Below, one piece after another: positions 1 through 8,284 of a stretch of 64,000 bases of DNA. The stretch is taken from positions 124,001-188,000 of the forward strand of contig JAGFNJ010000002.1 in NCBI GenBank assembly GCA_017592775.1, read 5' to 3'. The position numbers were made by a program, and so were the translations under genes. Positions within the stretch are counted from its first letter, which is position 1. Each line of letters starts with the position of its first letter. The DNA comes from Candidatus Accumulibacter conexus. GTDB lineage: Bacteria > Pseudomonadota > Gammaproteobacteria > Burkholderiales > Rhodocyclaceae. The notes under the pieces were generated by a model. The model was given only the letters and a program-made list of their open reading frames with translations, was not told the origin of the DNA and did not search any database.

Positions 1-1165
1 ACTGCCCGGGATTGAGGTCCCAACCCTGATAGTAGGCATGCTGCAGCGAATGCATGATGTTGTCGTAGTGCAGCTTCCACGCACCATGCACGACGGCGCG
101 GTTCTCGTCCAGTTGCTGTGGCGACAGGGCAGACCCGGCGGAGGCCTTGTGCGGTCCGATCGGCATGCTGGTCGTTGCGCCATCGCTGATCGTGATGCCG
201 GTTCCGGCCAGGCTGACCTGCAGTACGTGGCGGGCGAAGTCGCACGAAGGGTGGGTATGGCTCTGGTGCGCCGCGGTGATGTTGCAGGAGGCGGTGTAAT
301 CATACGTGCCGAATATCGCCGACCGACAGCGGCCGGCAGCGGCTGCAACGAGCAGCGGCACCGTGTTCTCGCCGCGGTGGTTGATGATCGACTGCGTGGT
401 CTCGATCATGATCTCCATGCGCAGCGAGTCCTTCGGATAGCCCAGCCGCGCCTCGAGCTTCGCGAGAATGCTGGCGCACGCCGACACCTGCTCCGGAGTC
501 GTCACCTTGGGCAGGGTGACGATGAAGTTCTCCGGCAAGCGACTGCCGGTCTTCTCTGCCAGGCGGGTGAGGAAGATGTCGAGGGTGCGGATCGAGCGCA
601 CCTTGCACTCGTCGGAAAAGGTCTTGATGCGAATGCCGATGAACGGCGACAGGACGTTCTCGCTCATCCCCTTGGCGACCTCGTCCGCTGCGGCGACGGC
701 GTGGCCATCCTCCTCGTCGTCCGGCCGATTGCCGTAGCCATCCTCGAAGTCGATGCGGTTGTCCTCGATGGGCTCGGTCCGCAGCTTCTTGACCACCCGG
801 TTATAGACGGTGAATGCCAGCCAGGCCGCCTGCTTGATCTCGCGCACCTGCTCCGGGTTGCTTTCCAGCGCACGCGTCAGGCTGTCGATTTCGATCGGGT
901 TGCTTGGCAGGGTCTCTGAGCCCGGCAAACCGAGAACGCGGGCGAAGACGTGATAGTTCGGCGCATAGGTGTCGAGGGTCTTGAGCGCCACCTCGCCCAG
1001 TTTGCCGGCAAACCCGGCCTTGAACAGATTGGCACCGCCATAAACGGTGTGTACTGGCTGCCGCTCGGAGGAATCCGCGGGGTAATGCCCCTTGAAGGCT
1101 GCATTCGCCTCGTGCAGCTCGCCATAGCAGGCGTTCAGTTCGTCAGGGGTCAGCGTGAGCTTCAT
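1..1165 (-). CDS. Aldolase/citrate lyase-type protein (DUF6986-like), 3' end beyond the window
   Basis: The reading frame starts with ATG at 1165 after a GGAGG six bases upstream and stays open to the left edge, giving 388 residues without a stop. The protein has features of the HpcH/HpaI-CitE aldolase superfamily: RQPVHTVYGGANLF near the N-terminus, MEIMIETTQSI (acidic metal-binding strand) and FGTYDYTAS (the position where this superfamily has its second acidic ligand). The N-terminal RQPVHTVY signature is what I remember for the DUF6986 group. The reaction is unknown; by fold, C-C bond cleavage or condensation of an oxo-acid or acyl-CoA is likely. It is divergent from the mct-mcl-mch cluster, whose Mcl belongs to the same superfamily, so a related carbon-metabolism role is possible but unproven. 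The family call is moderately sure, the function is not. Confidence 0.7.
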   Translation of the reverse strand, partial: MKLTLTPDELNACYGELHEANAAFKGHYPADSSERQPVHTVYGGANLFKAGFAGKLGEVALKTLDTYAPNYHVFARVLGLPGSETLPSNPIEIDSLTRALESNPEQVREIKQAAWLAFTVYNRVVKKLRTEPIEDNRIDFEDGYGNRPDDEEDGHAVAAADEVAKGMSENVLSPFIGIRIKTFSDECKVRSIRTLDIFLTRLAEKTGSRLPENFIVTLPKVTTPEQVSACASILAKLEARLGYPKDSLRMEIMIETTQSIINHRGENTVPLLVAAAAGRCRSAIFGTYDYTASCNITAAHQSHTHPSCDFARHVLQVSLAGTGITISDGATTSMPIGPHKASAGSALSPQQLDENRAVVHGAWKLHYDNIMHSLQHAYYQGWDLNPGQ

Positions 1166-2479
1166 GTGTTGCCTCCGTAATCGTTGCTGAGGTCAGGGGA
1201 AGACGTCATTCGCGTGCCAGTCGCGCCAGCGACGCACGAACAGCCCCTCGCCGGCAACCGGCAGAAGGGTCGGGAATCGGGAAAGGATGGCTGCCGGATC
1301 GCCGCCCGCGGCACGGCACTGAGCGAGCGTGCTGGCGCGGGCTGCGGCCGGCGCCGTCTGCCGGCTGGCGCGGGCATTTGTTCCGGGACGGCCGCCGCCT
1401 CGTGGTGATGTGGCCGCGCGGCCACCGGGCACGCTGCCGGGACACGGCGACCAAGCTTCCGCCAGCGACGCCGACGCGCGCGGCACTACCGGCAACCTGC
1501 CATCGCGTCCGCGGGCGAGCCAAGCCGGCGAACGGTTGCCGGCAGCGCTCCGGGCCGACGCAAGAAGGCGCCCGGCGAGATCGGCACGGGGGTGAGGACA
1601 AGCCGCTGCGGCCCGCCAACGACAGGCTGTTACCTGGCTTCTTCTTCGCCGGTCAGGTTCCACCTTCGACTCGCAAGTAGTGCTGTCCGGCAAGCGGAGT
1701 CCTCGCCGAGCCACCTGCGGCCCGGGACTTCGCTCGCCCCCCCAAAAAAAGCCCTGCCGGCGCCCGAGACGCCTGCGACTGCCAGACCGCAGCCTTTGCG
1801 ACTCGTGCCGGCGCGCTGCGTCACCGCCCGCCAGAGCTATACGCGCAGCAGCGGACTGCCGCCTCTGCAGGCTCCACGGCGGCGCCTCGCCGACACGACG
1901 CCGCGCTACCTGACCGTTCCCGCAAAACTGGAACCACTATAGCCCAAGCCCGACCATTTTTCCAGCCGGGTTTCGCATCTCCTGCGCGCACCGGCGCCGA
2001 CGGCGCTGGCGCCTCCCGCCATGGTCATCCAACCGGGGGCAGGACGGCCGCCGCCCGGCTGCAGACGCGCCACGGACGCCCGCCCCGTGGCGCGTCGCCT
2101 GTTTCGACAAAGCGTCGTCGCTGGTACCGGCGACGGCCTTTTGAAACTATACTGCGAGGCTTGCGTTGGCGCCGGGTGGCACACGCCGGGCGATCTGCCG
2201 CAGGCCGTACCCGGCGTGCGACGATCGCTGCGGACCAGCCGGCGGCCGCGGAGCGGTTGGCAAGGGCGGGCGGTCATGGCTGGCACGCGCCAGGCGCAGC
2301 AGGGAGGATCGGCAATGACAGGGGAGCCAGCTTCGACGAAGCCTGCCGCACGCGGGGCAGCGGGAACAGGTGGTGCGCGCGACCAGCTGGCAGCAGGGGC
2401 GCCCGGCGAAGCCGCCGTGGCAACCCGGCCGTCGTACGAGAACGAACAGGAACGCTCACCGGAAGGTGACCGACTGCCG
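1166..2479. other. Gene-free stretch between divergent aldolase and CoA-transferase remnant
   Basis: I see no convincing gene in these 1.3 kb. All open frames here are low-complexity Arg/Ala/Pro/Gly-rich translations typical of non-coding GC-rich DNA. Visible items are a C7 run followed by an A7 run at 1737-1750 and an isolated -10-like TATACT at 2148-2153 without a matching -35. The length is unusual for this otherwise dense window. Together with the deleted CoA-transferase at its right end, it suggests decayed sequence. Promoters for the minus-strand aldolase must lie here but were not located. Confidence 0.5.
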
Positions 2480-2826
2480 ATGAGCGGCCTGCGGGTCGTC
2501 GATATCGGCACCTTTCTCGCCGGCCCCCATGCGGCCTCGATCCTCGGCGAGTTCGGCGCCGAGGTTCTCAAGGCCTTGCGCCACCGCGACCGCACCGGCC
2601 AGGGACAGTACATCGATGCCGCCCTTTACGAGTCGGCGTGGCGCTGCACCGATGAACTGGCGCCGGCCTACGGCATGTTCGGCCGCGTGAACGAGCGGCA
2701 CGGGCCGAGAACCGCCACGACGTGAACGAGATCGTTCGCGACTGGTGCGGCTCGCTGCATCGCGACGACCTGCTCGGCCTCGATGCGGCCGGCATCGCCG
2801 AACTGCGCCGCAAGCGCGTCATCTGA
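2480..2826 (+). pseudogene. Collapsed CaiB/BaiF CoA-transferase remnant (three internal deletions)
   Basis: Four pieces of a class III CoA-transferase follow one another in the right order but with the middle missing. From ATG at 2480 it reads the N-terminal strand-helix [18 protein letters not shown] and EFGAEVLK. It then jumps directly to [20 protein letters not shown], normally about 160 residues further on. After RTATT the frame stops at 2725, but a shifted frame from 2722 continues with [12 protein letters not shown] and ends with a typical C-terminus, GLDAAGIAELRRKRVI, at 2826. About 115 codons remain of the roughly 400 usual for the family. A functional enzyme is not possible because the active-site and CoA-binding segments are gone. 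It sits 20 bases before mct and was presumably once part of the same cluster. The deletion sizes are estimates from the general family layout. Confidence 0.8.
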
Positions 2827-2846
2827 AACGGGGAGTCAAGCCAGCC

Positions 2847-4067
2847 ATGCAGGGAATTCTCAAGGGTCTGCGAGTCGTCGAGGGATCGGCCTTCGTCGCC
2901 GCGCCACTGGGCGGGATGACGCTCGCCCAGCTCGGCGCCGAGGTCATCCGCTTCGACCCGCCGGGTGGCGGCCTCGACCAAGGTCGCTGGCCGTTGACCC
3001 GCGATGGCCGGCACAGCCTGTTCTGGGCGGGTCTGAACAAGGGCAAGCGGTCGATCGTCGTCGATTTCCGCTTCCCGCGCGGACAGGAACTGCTGACACA
3101 GCTGATCTGCGCGCCGGGCGAGCAGGCCGGCCTGTTCAGCACCAACTTTCCGGCCAGGGGCTGGCTGGCTTACGAGACCCTGCAGGCACACCGGCAGGAC
3201 CTGATCATGGTCAACCTCAGCGGGCGGCGCGACGGCAGCTCGGAGGTGGACTACACGCTGAACCCGCAGGTCGGCCTGCCGCTGATGACCGGACCGATCA
3301 GTTCGCCGGAAATGGTCAACCACGTCTTTCCTGCCTGGGATTTCATCAGCGGCCAGATGATCGCCGTCGGCGTGCTGGCCGCCGAGCGGCATCGGCGCCT
3401 GAGCGGCGAAGGACAGCTCGTCCGCCTGGCGCTGAAGGACGTGGCACTGGCCATGCTCGGCAATTTTGGCATGCTGGCCGAGGTGATGGTCAATGACAGT
3501 GACCGGCCGCGGCAGGGCAACTATCTCTATGGCGCCTTCGGCCGCGACTTCGCAACGCTCGACGGCAAGCGGGTGATGATCGTCGGCCTGACGGCAATGC
3601 AATGGCACCGCCTGCTGAAGGCCACCGGCCTGCGCGAGGCGATCGCCAGCCTCGCTGCCCGCCTCGGCCTCGACCTCGAGAACGAAGGCAACCGCTATCG
3701 TGCGCGGCAACAGATCGCTGCCCTGCTCGAGCCATGGTTTCACGCCCGCACGCTCGCCGAGGCGGCGCATACACTCGATGCGCATGGCGTCACCTGGGGT
3801 CCGTACCGCAGCGTGCGTGAAGCGATCGCGCTCGACCCGGACTGTTCGACCGACAACCCGATGTTTTCGCTCGTCGACCAGCCAGGCATCGGCTCCTACC
3901 TGATGCCGGCAACACCGCTCGACTTCAGCCGCGTGCCGCGCCTGCCGGCGATGCCGGCACCGCGGCTCGGCGAGCACACCGACGAGATTCTGCTCGACAT
4001 TCTCGGCTTGAGCGAGGCCGAGGTGGGCCGCCTGCACGACGCGCGCATCGTTGCCGGACCGGCCTGA
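2847..4067 (+). CDS. mct: Mesaconyl-CoA C1-C4 CoA transferase (2-methylfumaryl-CoA isomerase)
   Basis: This 406-residue CaiB/BaiF CoA-transferase starts at ATG 2847 with a GGGGAG about 11 bases upstream. The family N-terminus (GLRVVEGSAFVAAPLGGMTL, then QLGAEVIRFDPPGGGLDQ) and the C-terminal RLGEHTDEILLDILGL are complete. In the 3-hydroxypropionate bicycle of Chloroflexus, Mct moves CoA within mesaconate from C1 to C4 without releasing free acid. The assignment here rests on the match to that subgroup (substrate strand DPPGGGLDQGRWPLT, mostly without other CoA-transferase partner genes) and on the directly following mcl and mch, the same trio as in Chloroflexus. The cytosolic enzyme probably works in glyoxylate/propionyl-CoA co-assimilation. 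The mesaconyl-C4-CoA hydratase gene (meh) that completes the pathway is not in this window. Confidence 0.82.
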   Translation: MQGILKGLRVVEGSAFVAAPLGGMTLAQLGAEVIRFDPPGGGLDQGRWPLTRDGRHSLFWAGLNKGKRSIVVDFRFPRGQELLTQLICAPGEQAGLFSTNFPARGWLAYETLQAHRQDLIMVNLSGRRDGSSEVDYTLNPQVGLPLMTGPISSPEMVNHVFPAWDFISGQMIAVGVLAAERHRRLSGEGQLVRLALKDVALAMLGNFGMLAEVMVNDSDRPRQGNYLYGAFGRDFATLDGKRVMIVGLTAMQWHRLLKATGLREAIASLAARLGLDLENEGNRYRARQQIAALLEPWFHARTLAEAAHTLDAHGVTWGPYRSVREAIALDPDCSTDNPMFSLVDQPGIGSYLMPATPLDFSRVPRLPAMPAPRLGEHTDEILLDILGLSEAEVGRLHDARIVAGPA

Positions 4068-4133
4068 CACCGCGACGGCAGGCCCCTTCCTGCCGCTGCA
4101 CCCACCCGCTTTCTTGCCACCAGGGGAAACGCC

Positions 4134-5177
4134 ATGAAACTGCCCGTCCATTTCTACAAACCGCTCGCCATCGGCGCGCCGCAGCCCCTGCGTGAACTGC
4201 CGGTACGACCCGAAAGGATGATCCACTTCTTTCCGCCGCACATCGAGAAGATTCGCGCCAAGGCGCCGGAGACGGCGCGACAGTGCGACGTCCTGTGTGG
4301 CAACCTCGAGGACGCGATCCCGATCGACGCCAAGGAAGCCGCCCGCGCCGGCTTCATCGAACTGCTGCGCGAGCACGATTTCGGCGACACCGCGATGTGG
4401 GTGCGCGTCAATGCGCTGAACAGCCCCTGGCTTCTCGATGACCTCGAACAGATCATCCAGCATGTCGGCAACAAGCTCGACGTGATCATGATTCCGAAGG
4501 TCGAGGGTCCGTGGGACATCCATTTCGTCGATCAATACGTCGCGTTGCTGGAAGCGAAGTACTCGGTGCGCAAGCCGATCCTGCTGCACGCACTGCTGGA
4601 GACGGCGCAGGGGGTCACCAACGTCGAGGCGATCTGCGGCGCCAGCCCGCGCATGCATGGCCTCAGCCTCGGTCCGGCCGATCTGGCGGCTTCCCGCGGC
4701 ATGAAGACGACGCGCGTCGGTGGCGGCCATCCGGGCTACGGCGTCCTCGCCGACCCCGAGGCGGGCCAGCACCAGCGCGCCTTCTTCCAGCAGGATCTCT
4801 GGCATTACACGGTCGCGCGCATGGTCGACGCGGCCGTCGCGCATGGTCTGCGCTCGTTCTATGGGCCATTTGGCGATCTCAAGGACGAGGCCGCCTGTGA
4901 GGCGCAGTTCCGCAATGCCTTCCTGATGGGCTGCTCGGGTGCCTGGTCGCTGGCACCGAACCAGATCGCCATCGCCAAACGCGTTTTCAGTCCCGAGATC
5001 AAGGAAGTCCTCTTCGCCAAGCGTATTCTCGAGGCGATGCCTGACGGCAGCGGCGTCGCGACGATCGACGGCAAGATGCAGGACGATGCCACCTGGAAAC
5101 AGGCGAAGGTCATCGTCGACCTGGCGCGACTGGTGGCGCGACGCGACCCCGAACTCGCCGCCGCCTATGGCCTGTAG
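4134..5177 (+). CDS. mcl: Malyl-CoA/beta-methylmalyl-CoA/citramalyl-CoA lyase
   Basis: This 347-residue HpcH/HpaI-family lyase starts at ATG 4134 behind an AGGGG. The length equals that of the trifunctional Mcl of Chloroflexus. Arg91 in RVNALNSP, Glu156 in LLETAQGV and Asp183 in [14 protein letters not shown] occupy the positions of the substrate-binding arginine and the two acidic metal ligands of CitE-like lyases (position assignment is mine). Known activities of the family are cleavage of malyl-CoA to acetyl-CoA and glyoxylate, condensation of glyoxylate with propionyl-CoA to methylmalyl-CoA, and cleavage of citramalyl-CoA to pyruvate and acetyl-CoA. It lies 66 bases after mct and 33 before mch, in one apparent operon. 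Confidence 0.87.
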   Translation: MKLPVHFYKPLAIGAPQPLRELPVRPERMIHFFPPHIEKIRAKAPETARQCDVLCGNLEDAIPIDAKEAARAGFIELLREHDFGDTAMWVRVNALNSPWLLDDLEQIIQHVGNKLDVIMIPKVEGPWDIHFVDQYVALLEAKYSVRKPILLHALLETAQGVTNVEAICGASPRMHGLSLGPADLAASRGMKTTRVGGGHPGYGVLADPEAGQHQRAFFQQDLWHYTVARMVDAAVAHGLRSFYGPFGDLKDEAACEAQFRNAFLMGCSGAWSLAPNQIAIAKRVFSPEIKEVLFAKRILEAMPDGSGVATIDGKMQDDATWKQAKVIVDLARLVARRDPELAAAYGL

Positions 5178-5210
5178 GGCACCCGATCAACGGCAGAGGG
5201 AGGACATTCA

Positions 5211-6269
5211 GTGAGTGCGAAGAACAGACTCGGCAGTTTCTTTGAGGATTTCAAGGTTGGCCAGAAGATCGCCCATGCGCCGCCGCGAACGATCACCGAA
5301 GGCGACGTCGCGCTGTACACGGCTCTGACCGGCTCGCGCTTCGCGACCACCTCCGCCGACACCTTCGCTCACAGTCTCGGCTTCCCGCGTGCACCGGTCG
5401 ATGACCTGCTCGCCTTCAACATGGTCTTCGGGCGGACGGTGCAGGACATCTCGCTCAACGCGGTTGCCAACCTGGGCTACGCCGCCGGCCGTTTCGGCCA
5501 CCCGGTCTATCCCGGCGACACACTGAGCGCCGACTCGACGGTGATCGGGCTCAAGGAGACCAGCGACGGCAGGTCGGGCGTCGTCCATGTCCGTTCATGC
5601 GGCGTCAACCAGCGCGGCCAGATCGCCCTCGAGTACTGCCGCTGGGTGATGGTGCGCAAGCGCGACCCGCAGTCGCCGGCACCGCCGACCTGCGTTCCCG
5701 ACCTGCCCGACGCGATCGATGTCAGCGAACTGGTGGTGCCGGCGGGAATCCGCCTCAGCCAGTACGACAGCTCGCTGGCCGGCAGCGACGAACTGTGGGA
5801 AGACTATGCCGCCGGCGAGCGCATCGATCACGTCGACGGGATGACGATCGAAGAAAGCGAACACATGCTCGCCACCCGCCTCTACCAGAACGCCTCGCGG
5901 GTGCATTTCAACCAGCAGAGCGAGCGCGGCGGCCGCTTTGGGCGTCGCGTCGTCTATGGCGGGCACGTCGTCAGCCTGGCGCGCGCGCTGTCGTTCAACG
6001 GCCTGGCCAATGCCTTCAGCATCGCCGCCATCAATGGCGGGCGGCACGTCAGCCCGGCCTTCGCCGGCGACACCATCTACGCGTGGACGGAAGTCATCGA
6101 GCCGCTGACGTTGCCCGGGCGCAGCGACGTCGGCGCGCTGCGCCTGCGTACCGTGGCAACGAAAGACCTGCCGTGCAGCAACTTCCCGTACCGCACCGCA
6201 GACGGCGCCTACGAGACCGGGGTACTGCTCGATTTCGACTACACCGTGCTGATCCCGCGGCGGGCGTAG
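5211..6269 (+). CDS. mch: Mesaconyl-C1-CoA hydratase (beta-methylmalyl-CoA dehydratase), MaoC double hot-dog
   Basis: This 352-residue protein starts at GTG 5211, chosen because GAGGGAGGA lies just upstream. It consists of two MaoC-like hot-dog domains: the N-terminal half begins FFEDFKVGQKIAHAPPRTIT and the C-terminal half WEDYAAGERIDHVDG. The dehydratase-type Asp and His are expected around VDDLLAFNMVFG and YGGHVVSLARALS. Family members convert beta-methylmalyl-CoA to mesaconyl-C1-CoA, the step between Mcl and Mct. It is last in the mct-mcl-mch cluster and is followed by a convergent gene. Order and lengths resemble the Chloroflexus cluster closely enough that horizontal acquisition has been proposed in the literature for Accumulibacter. 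Base composition here does not differ visibly from the neighbours. Confidence 0.85.
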   Translation: MSAKNRLGSFFEDFKVGQKIAHAPPRTITEGDVALYTALTGSRFATTSADTFAHSLGFPRAPVDDLLAFNMVFGRTVQDISLNAVANLGYAAGRFGHPVYPGDTLSADSTVIGLKETSDGRSGVVHVRSCGVNQRGQIALEYCRWVMVRKRDPQSPAPPTCVPDLPDAIDVSELVVPAGIRLSQYDSSLAGSDELWEDYAAGERIDHVDGMTIEESEHMLATRLYQNASRVHFNQQSERGGRFGRRVVYGGHVVSLARALSFNGLANAFSIAAINGGRHVSPAFAGDTIYAWTEVIEPLTLPGRSDVGALRLRTVATKDLPCSNFPYRTADGAYETGVLLDFDYTVLIPRRA

Positions 6270-6346
6270 CGGCACCGGCAACGGGCACTGCGCCGCTGGC
6301 GCCCTGGGTGCCGGAAGGGGTCGGCCTGGCAGCGGCGACGCCCGGT

Positions 6347-7342
6347 TCAGCGGGCGCCCAGCGGCAGCGTCAGGCTGCGGAAGGCCTGCTGCGACGGCGG
6401 CAGCTTCTTGCATTCCTTGCCGTTCGCGGCCGTGACACCGCCGTCGTCGCTCAGCAGTTGGACGTGCGCGCCGCCAGGGATGACGAACAGGGCTTCCGGC
6501 CGCAGATCCTGCAGGTCGACACCCGCCACGGGCTGCGGCGCGTCGCCCGCCCGTGCCGACCAGCGGAAGAGCATGAAACTGCCGTCGTCGCCCGGCGGAC
6601 CGGCAACGACCAGGTAGGACGAACCCGTCAGTTCAATGCTGCGGACGCCGCGGCGCCCGAGGTCGATTTCGCTCGCCGCCCCAAGTTCTGCTGCCGCCTC
6701 ACCGCCCACCACCGCGGCCGGGTTGAGCAGTGGCACGAGCAGCGCCCGCTGCTTCGGCAACGGGTTGCGCAGCCCGATCAGCAGACGACCATCCGGCGTC
6801 GCCGCCAAGCCTTCGATGTTGAACCCGTCCTTCGCCTCGGCAGCCCGCCGGGCCGCTTTCTGCAGCTTGTAGGGGCGCAGGGCTGGAGCCATCTCGATCG
6901 CCTGCAACAGGCCTGAATAGGCCGTGCCCACCGGCCGCAACTGCGGTGCCTGACCGTTCGTCCCGTCGACGATGTCGGTCGCGAAAAAGCGCCGCCGGCT
7001 TTCCTCCTTGCGGCCCTTGCCGTCGCGAGCATGCGAGCTGATCCAGTAGATGCGCCGACCGACGAGCGCTGCCGCTTCGATGTCCACTTCATCGCCCGGC
7101 GAGACACCGAGGAAGCTCGCCAGGTCGAGGCCGGGCCCGATCGGGGCCGCCCGCCCGCGGCGATAGACCCGCAGCACCGCATCCTCGTCGTTGCCGACGA
7201 CGAAATGGTCCGCATCCAGGGCCACCGCGGCAGACGCATCGCACGGTCCGCGGTAGGCAAAGCGCTCCGGCGGCTCCGACCGCGCACCGGGGCTGCCAAA
7301 AAGGAGCAGGAGGGTTAGGGCGACGTTCACAAGTGGTTTCAT
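6347..7342 (-). CDS. Secreted DUF3616-type protein
   Basis: The start is ATG 7342 (GGGAG eight bases upstream), which opens a clear signal peptide, MKPLVNVALTLLLLFGS, probably cut near GARS. An upstream extension would bury the signal. The mature 310-residue protein is beta-rich with motifs such as ALDADHFVVGNDEDAVLRVY, GRRIYWISSHARDGKG and FNIEGLAATPDGRLLIGLRN. These fit the DUF3616 family, predicted to form a propeller-like fold of unknown function outside the cytoplasm. It is convergent with mch and divergent from the oxidoreductase operon; neither neighbour suggests a role. The family assignment is from recognition only. Confidence 0.7.
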   Translation of the reverse strand: MKPLVNVALTLLLLFGSPGARSEPPERFAYRGPCDASAAVALDADHFVVGNDEDAVLRVYRRGRAAPIGPGLDLASFLGVSPGDEVDIEAAALVGRRIYWISSHARDGKGRKEESRRRFFATDIVDGTNGQAPQLRPVGTAYSGLLQAIEMAPALRPYKLQKAARRAAEAKDGFNIEGLAATPDGRLLIGLRNPLPKQRALLVPLLNPAAVVGGEAAAELGAASEIDLGRRGVRSIELTGSSYLVVAGPPGDDGSFMLFRWSARAGDAPQPVAGVDLQDLRPEALFVIPGGAHVQLLSDDGGVTAANGKECKKLPPSQQAFRSLTLPLGAR

Positions 7343-7617
7343 TGGGAGGCTCCCTGCCGACTGCGACACCGGACGGCATGCGCACGGCGGATTATAGGAC
7401 CAGGCCACCGCCGTTGCGCCTGGCAACTGCCGCCGACCGCTTGCGCGTGCTGTCGGCAGCCTGAAAGCACGCGGCCTGCCCCGCCGGCAGCCCCCACCGA
7501 CGACCCCCGTGCGGCGCCACTTCGCCGCTCGGCGTCGCCATCCATCGTGGCGCGCGACGGCTGCGCGGACCCTTCACATCGTGACGGGAACTCTCACCAT
7601 ACGCCGCGGTATCGTTG

Positions 7618-7646
7618 TTTTCATCGGAGTCGAACTCGGCTATGCT
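7618..7646 (+). promoter_or_regulatory. Possible sigma-70 promoter of the 2-oxoacid oxidoreductase operon
   Basis: TTTTCA at 7618-7623 and TATGCT at 7641-7646 are separated by 17 bases and match the sigma-70 consensus 4/6 each. They lie 42 bases before the start codon at 7688, which is preceded by a strong ACGGAGGA. The other 270 bases of this intergenic stretch (7343-7617) show nothing I can name. Confidence 0.35.
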
Positions 7647-7687
7647 GCGCGAACGTCGAAAGAACGATGTAAAACAACGGAGGAAAT

Positions 7688-8284
7688 ATGTTCCAGGTCC
7701 GCATACACGGTCGCGGCGGCCAAGGCGTGGTAACGGCTGCCGAGATGCTGTCGATTGCTGCTTTTGAGGAGGGCCGCCACGCTCAGGCCTTCCCGAGTTT
7801 CGGTTCGGAACGGACCGGTGCCCCTGTCGTCGCCTTCTGCCGCATCGCCGACAAGGAGATCCGCCTGCGTGAGCCGATCATGGAACCGGACGCACTGATC
7901 ATCCAGGATCCCACCCTGCTCTATCAGGTCGACGTCTTCAGCGGCCTGAAGAAGAACGGCTACATCCTGATCAATACCAGCCGCAGCTTCGACGAACTGG
8001 GCCTCGGCGATTACGTCCGCGACTGGCCGCAGGAGCGCCTGTGCACGGTACCGGCCACCGACCTCAGCCGCAAGCATGTCGGCCGGCCGATGCCGAACGT
8101 GCCCCTGCTGGCGGGTTTTGCCGCCGCCTCGGGGATCATTCGCCTGGAATCGGTGATCCAGGCGATCAACGCCAAGTTCTCCGACAAGGTGGCGAGCAAC
8201 AATGTCGCCGCCGCCAGCGAGGCTTTCCAGTTCGTCATCGATGAGATCGCGCGCGCGCGGCACGAGGAGACTGCACATGCTTAA
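7688..8284 (+). CDS. 2-oxoacid:acceptor oxidoreductase, gamma subunit
   Basis: This 198-residue protein starts with RIHGRGGQGVVTAAE (GRGGQG at residues 8-13), the hallmark of the gamma domain of pyruvate/2-oxoacid:ferredoxin oxidoreductases. It also has the SFGSERTGAPV segment typical of PorG/VorG. It contributes to CoA binding at the interface of the thiamine-diphosphate enzyme. A strong Shine-Dalgarno (GGAGGA) precedes ATG 7688. The end overlaps the alpha-subunit gene by 8 bases, indicating translational coupling. Gene order gamma-alpha-beta-flavoprotein recalls multi-subunit pyruvate or phenylglyoxylate oxidoreductases; the sequence does not define the 2-oxoacid substrate. A pyruvate role is favoured by the neighbouring ppdK. 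Confidence 0.88.
   Translation: MFQVRIHGRGGQGVVTAAEMLSIAAFEEGRHAQAFPSFGSERTGAPVVAFCRIADKEIRLREPIMEPDALIIQDPTLLYQVDVFSGLKKNGYILINTSRSFDELGLGDYVRDWPQERLCTVPATDLSRKHVGRPMPNVPLLAGFAAASGIIRLESVIQAINAKFSDKVASNNVAAASEAFQFVIDEIARARHEETAHA

Noticed and set aside
1600-1690. Minus-strand text with AAGCCAGGT resembling the end of a cobalamin riboswitch
   Set aside because: The conserved core boxes are missing and no cobalamin-related gene follows.
1193-1714. A 173-codon minus-strand frame upstream of the aldolase gene
   Set aside because: Low-complexity Arg/Ala/Ser-rich translation, no ribosome site, no family features.
2141-2153. TTGAAAC...TATACT as a promoter
   Set aside because: The two hexamers nearly touch and no other -35 fits; only an isolated -10-like word.
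2568-4844. A 758-codon open frame antisense to mct and mcl
   Set aside because: Its translation is rich in Arg, Gln, His and Asp with no family motifs, while the plus strand holds two complete enzymes. It is the mirror of GC-rich codon use.
7627-7641. GGAGTCGAAC resembling the complement of a tRNA T-loop
   Set aside because: No acceptor stem, anticodon arm or CCA end could be found on either strand around it.
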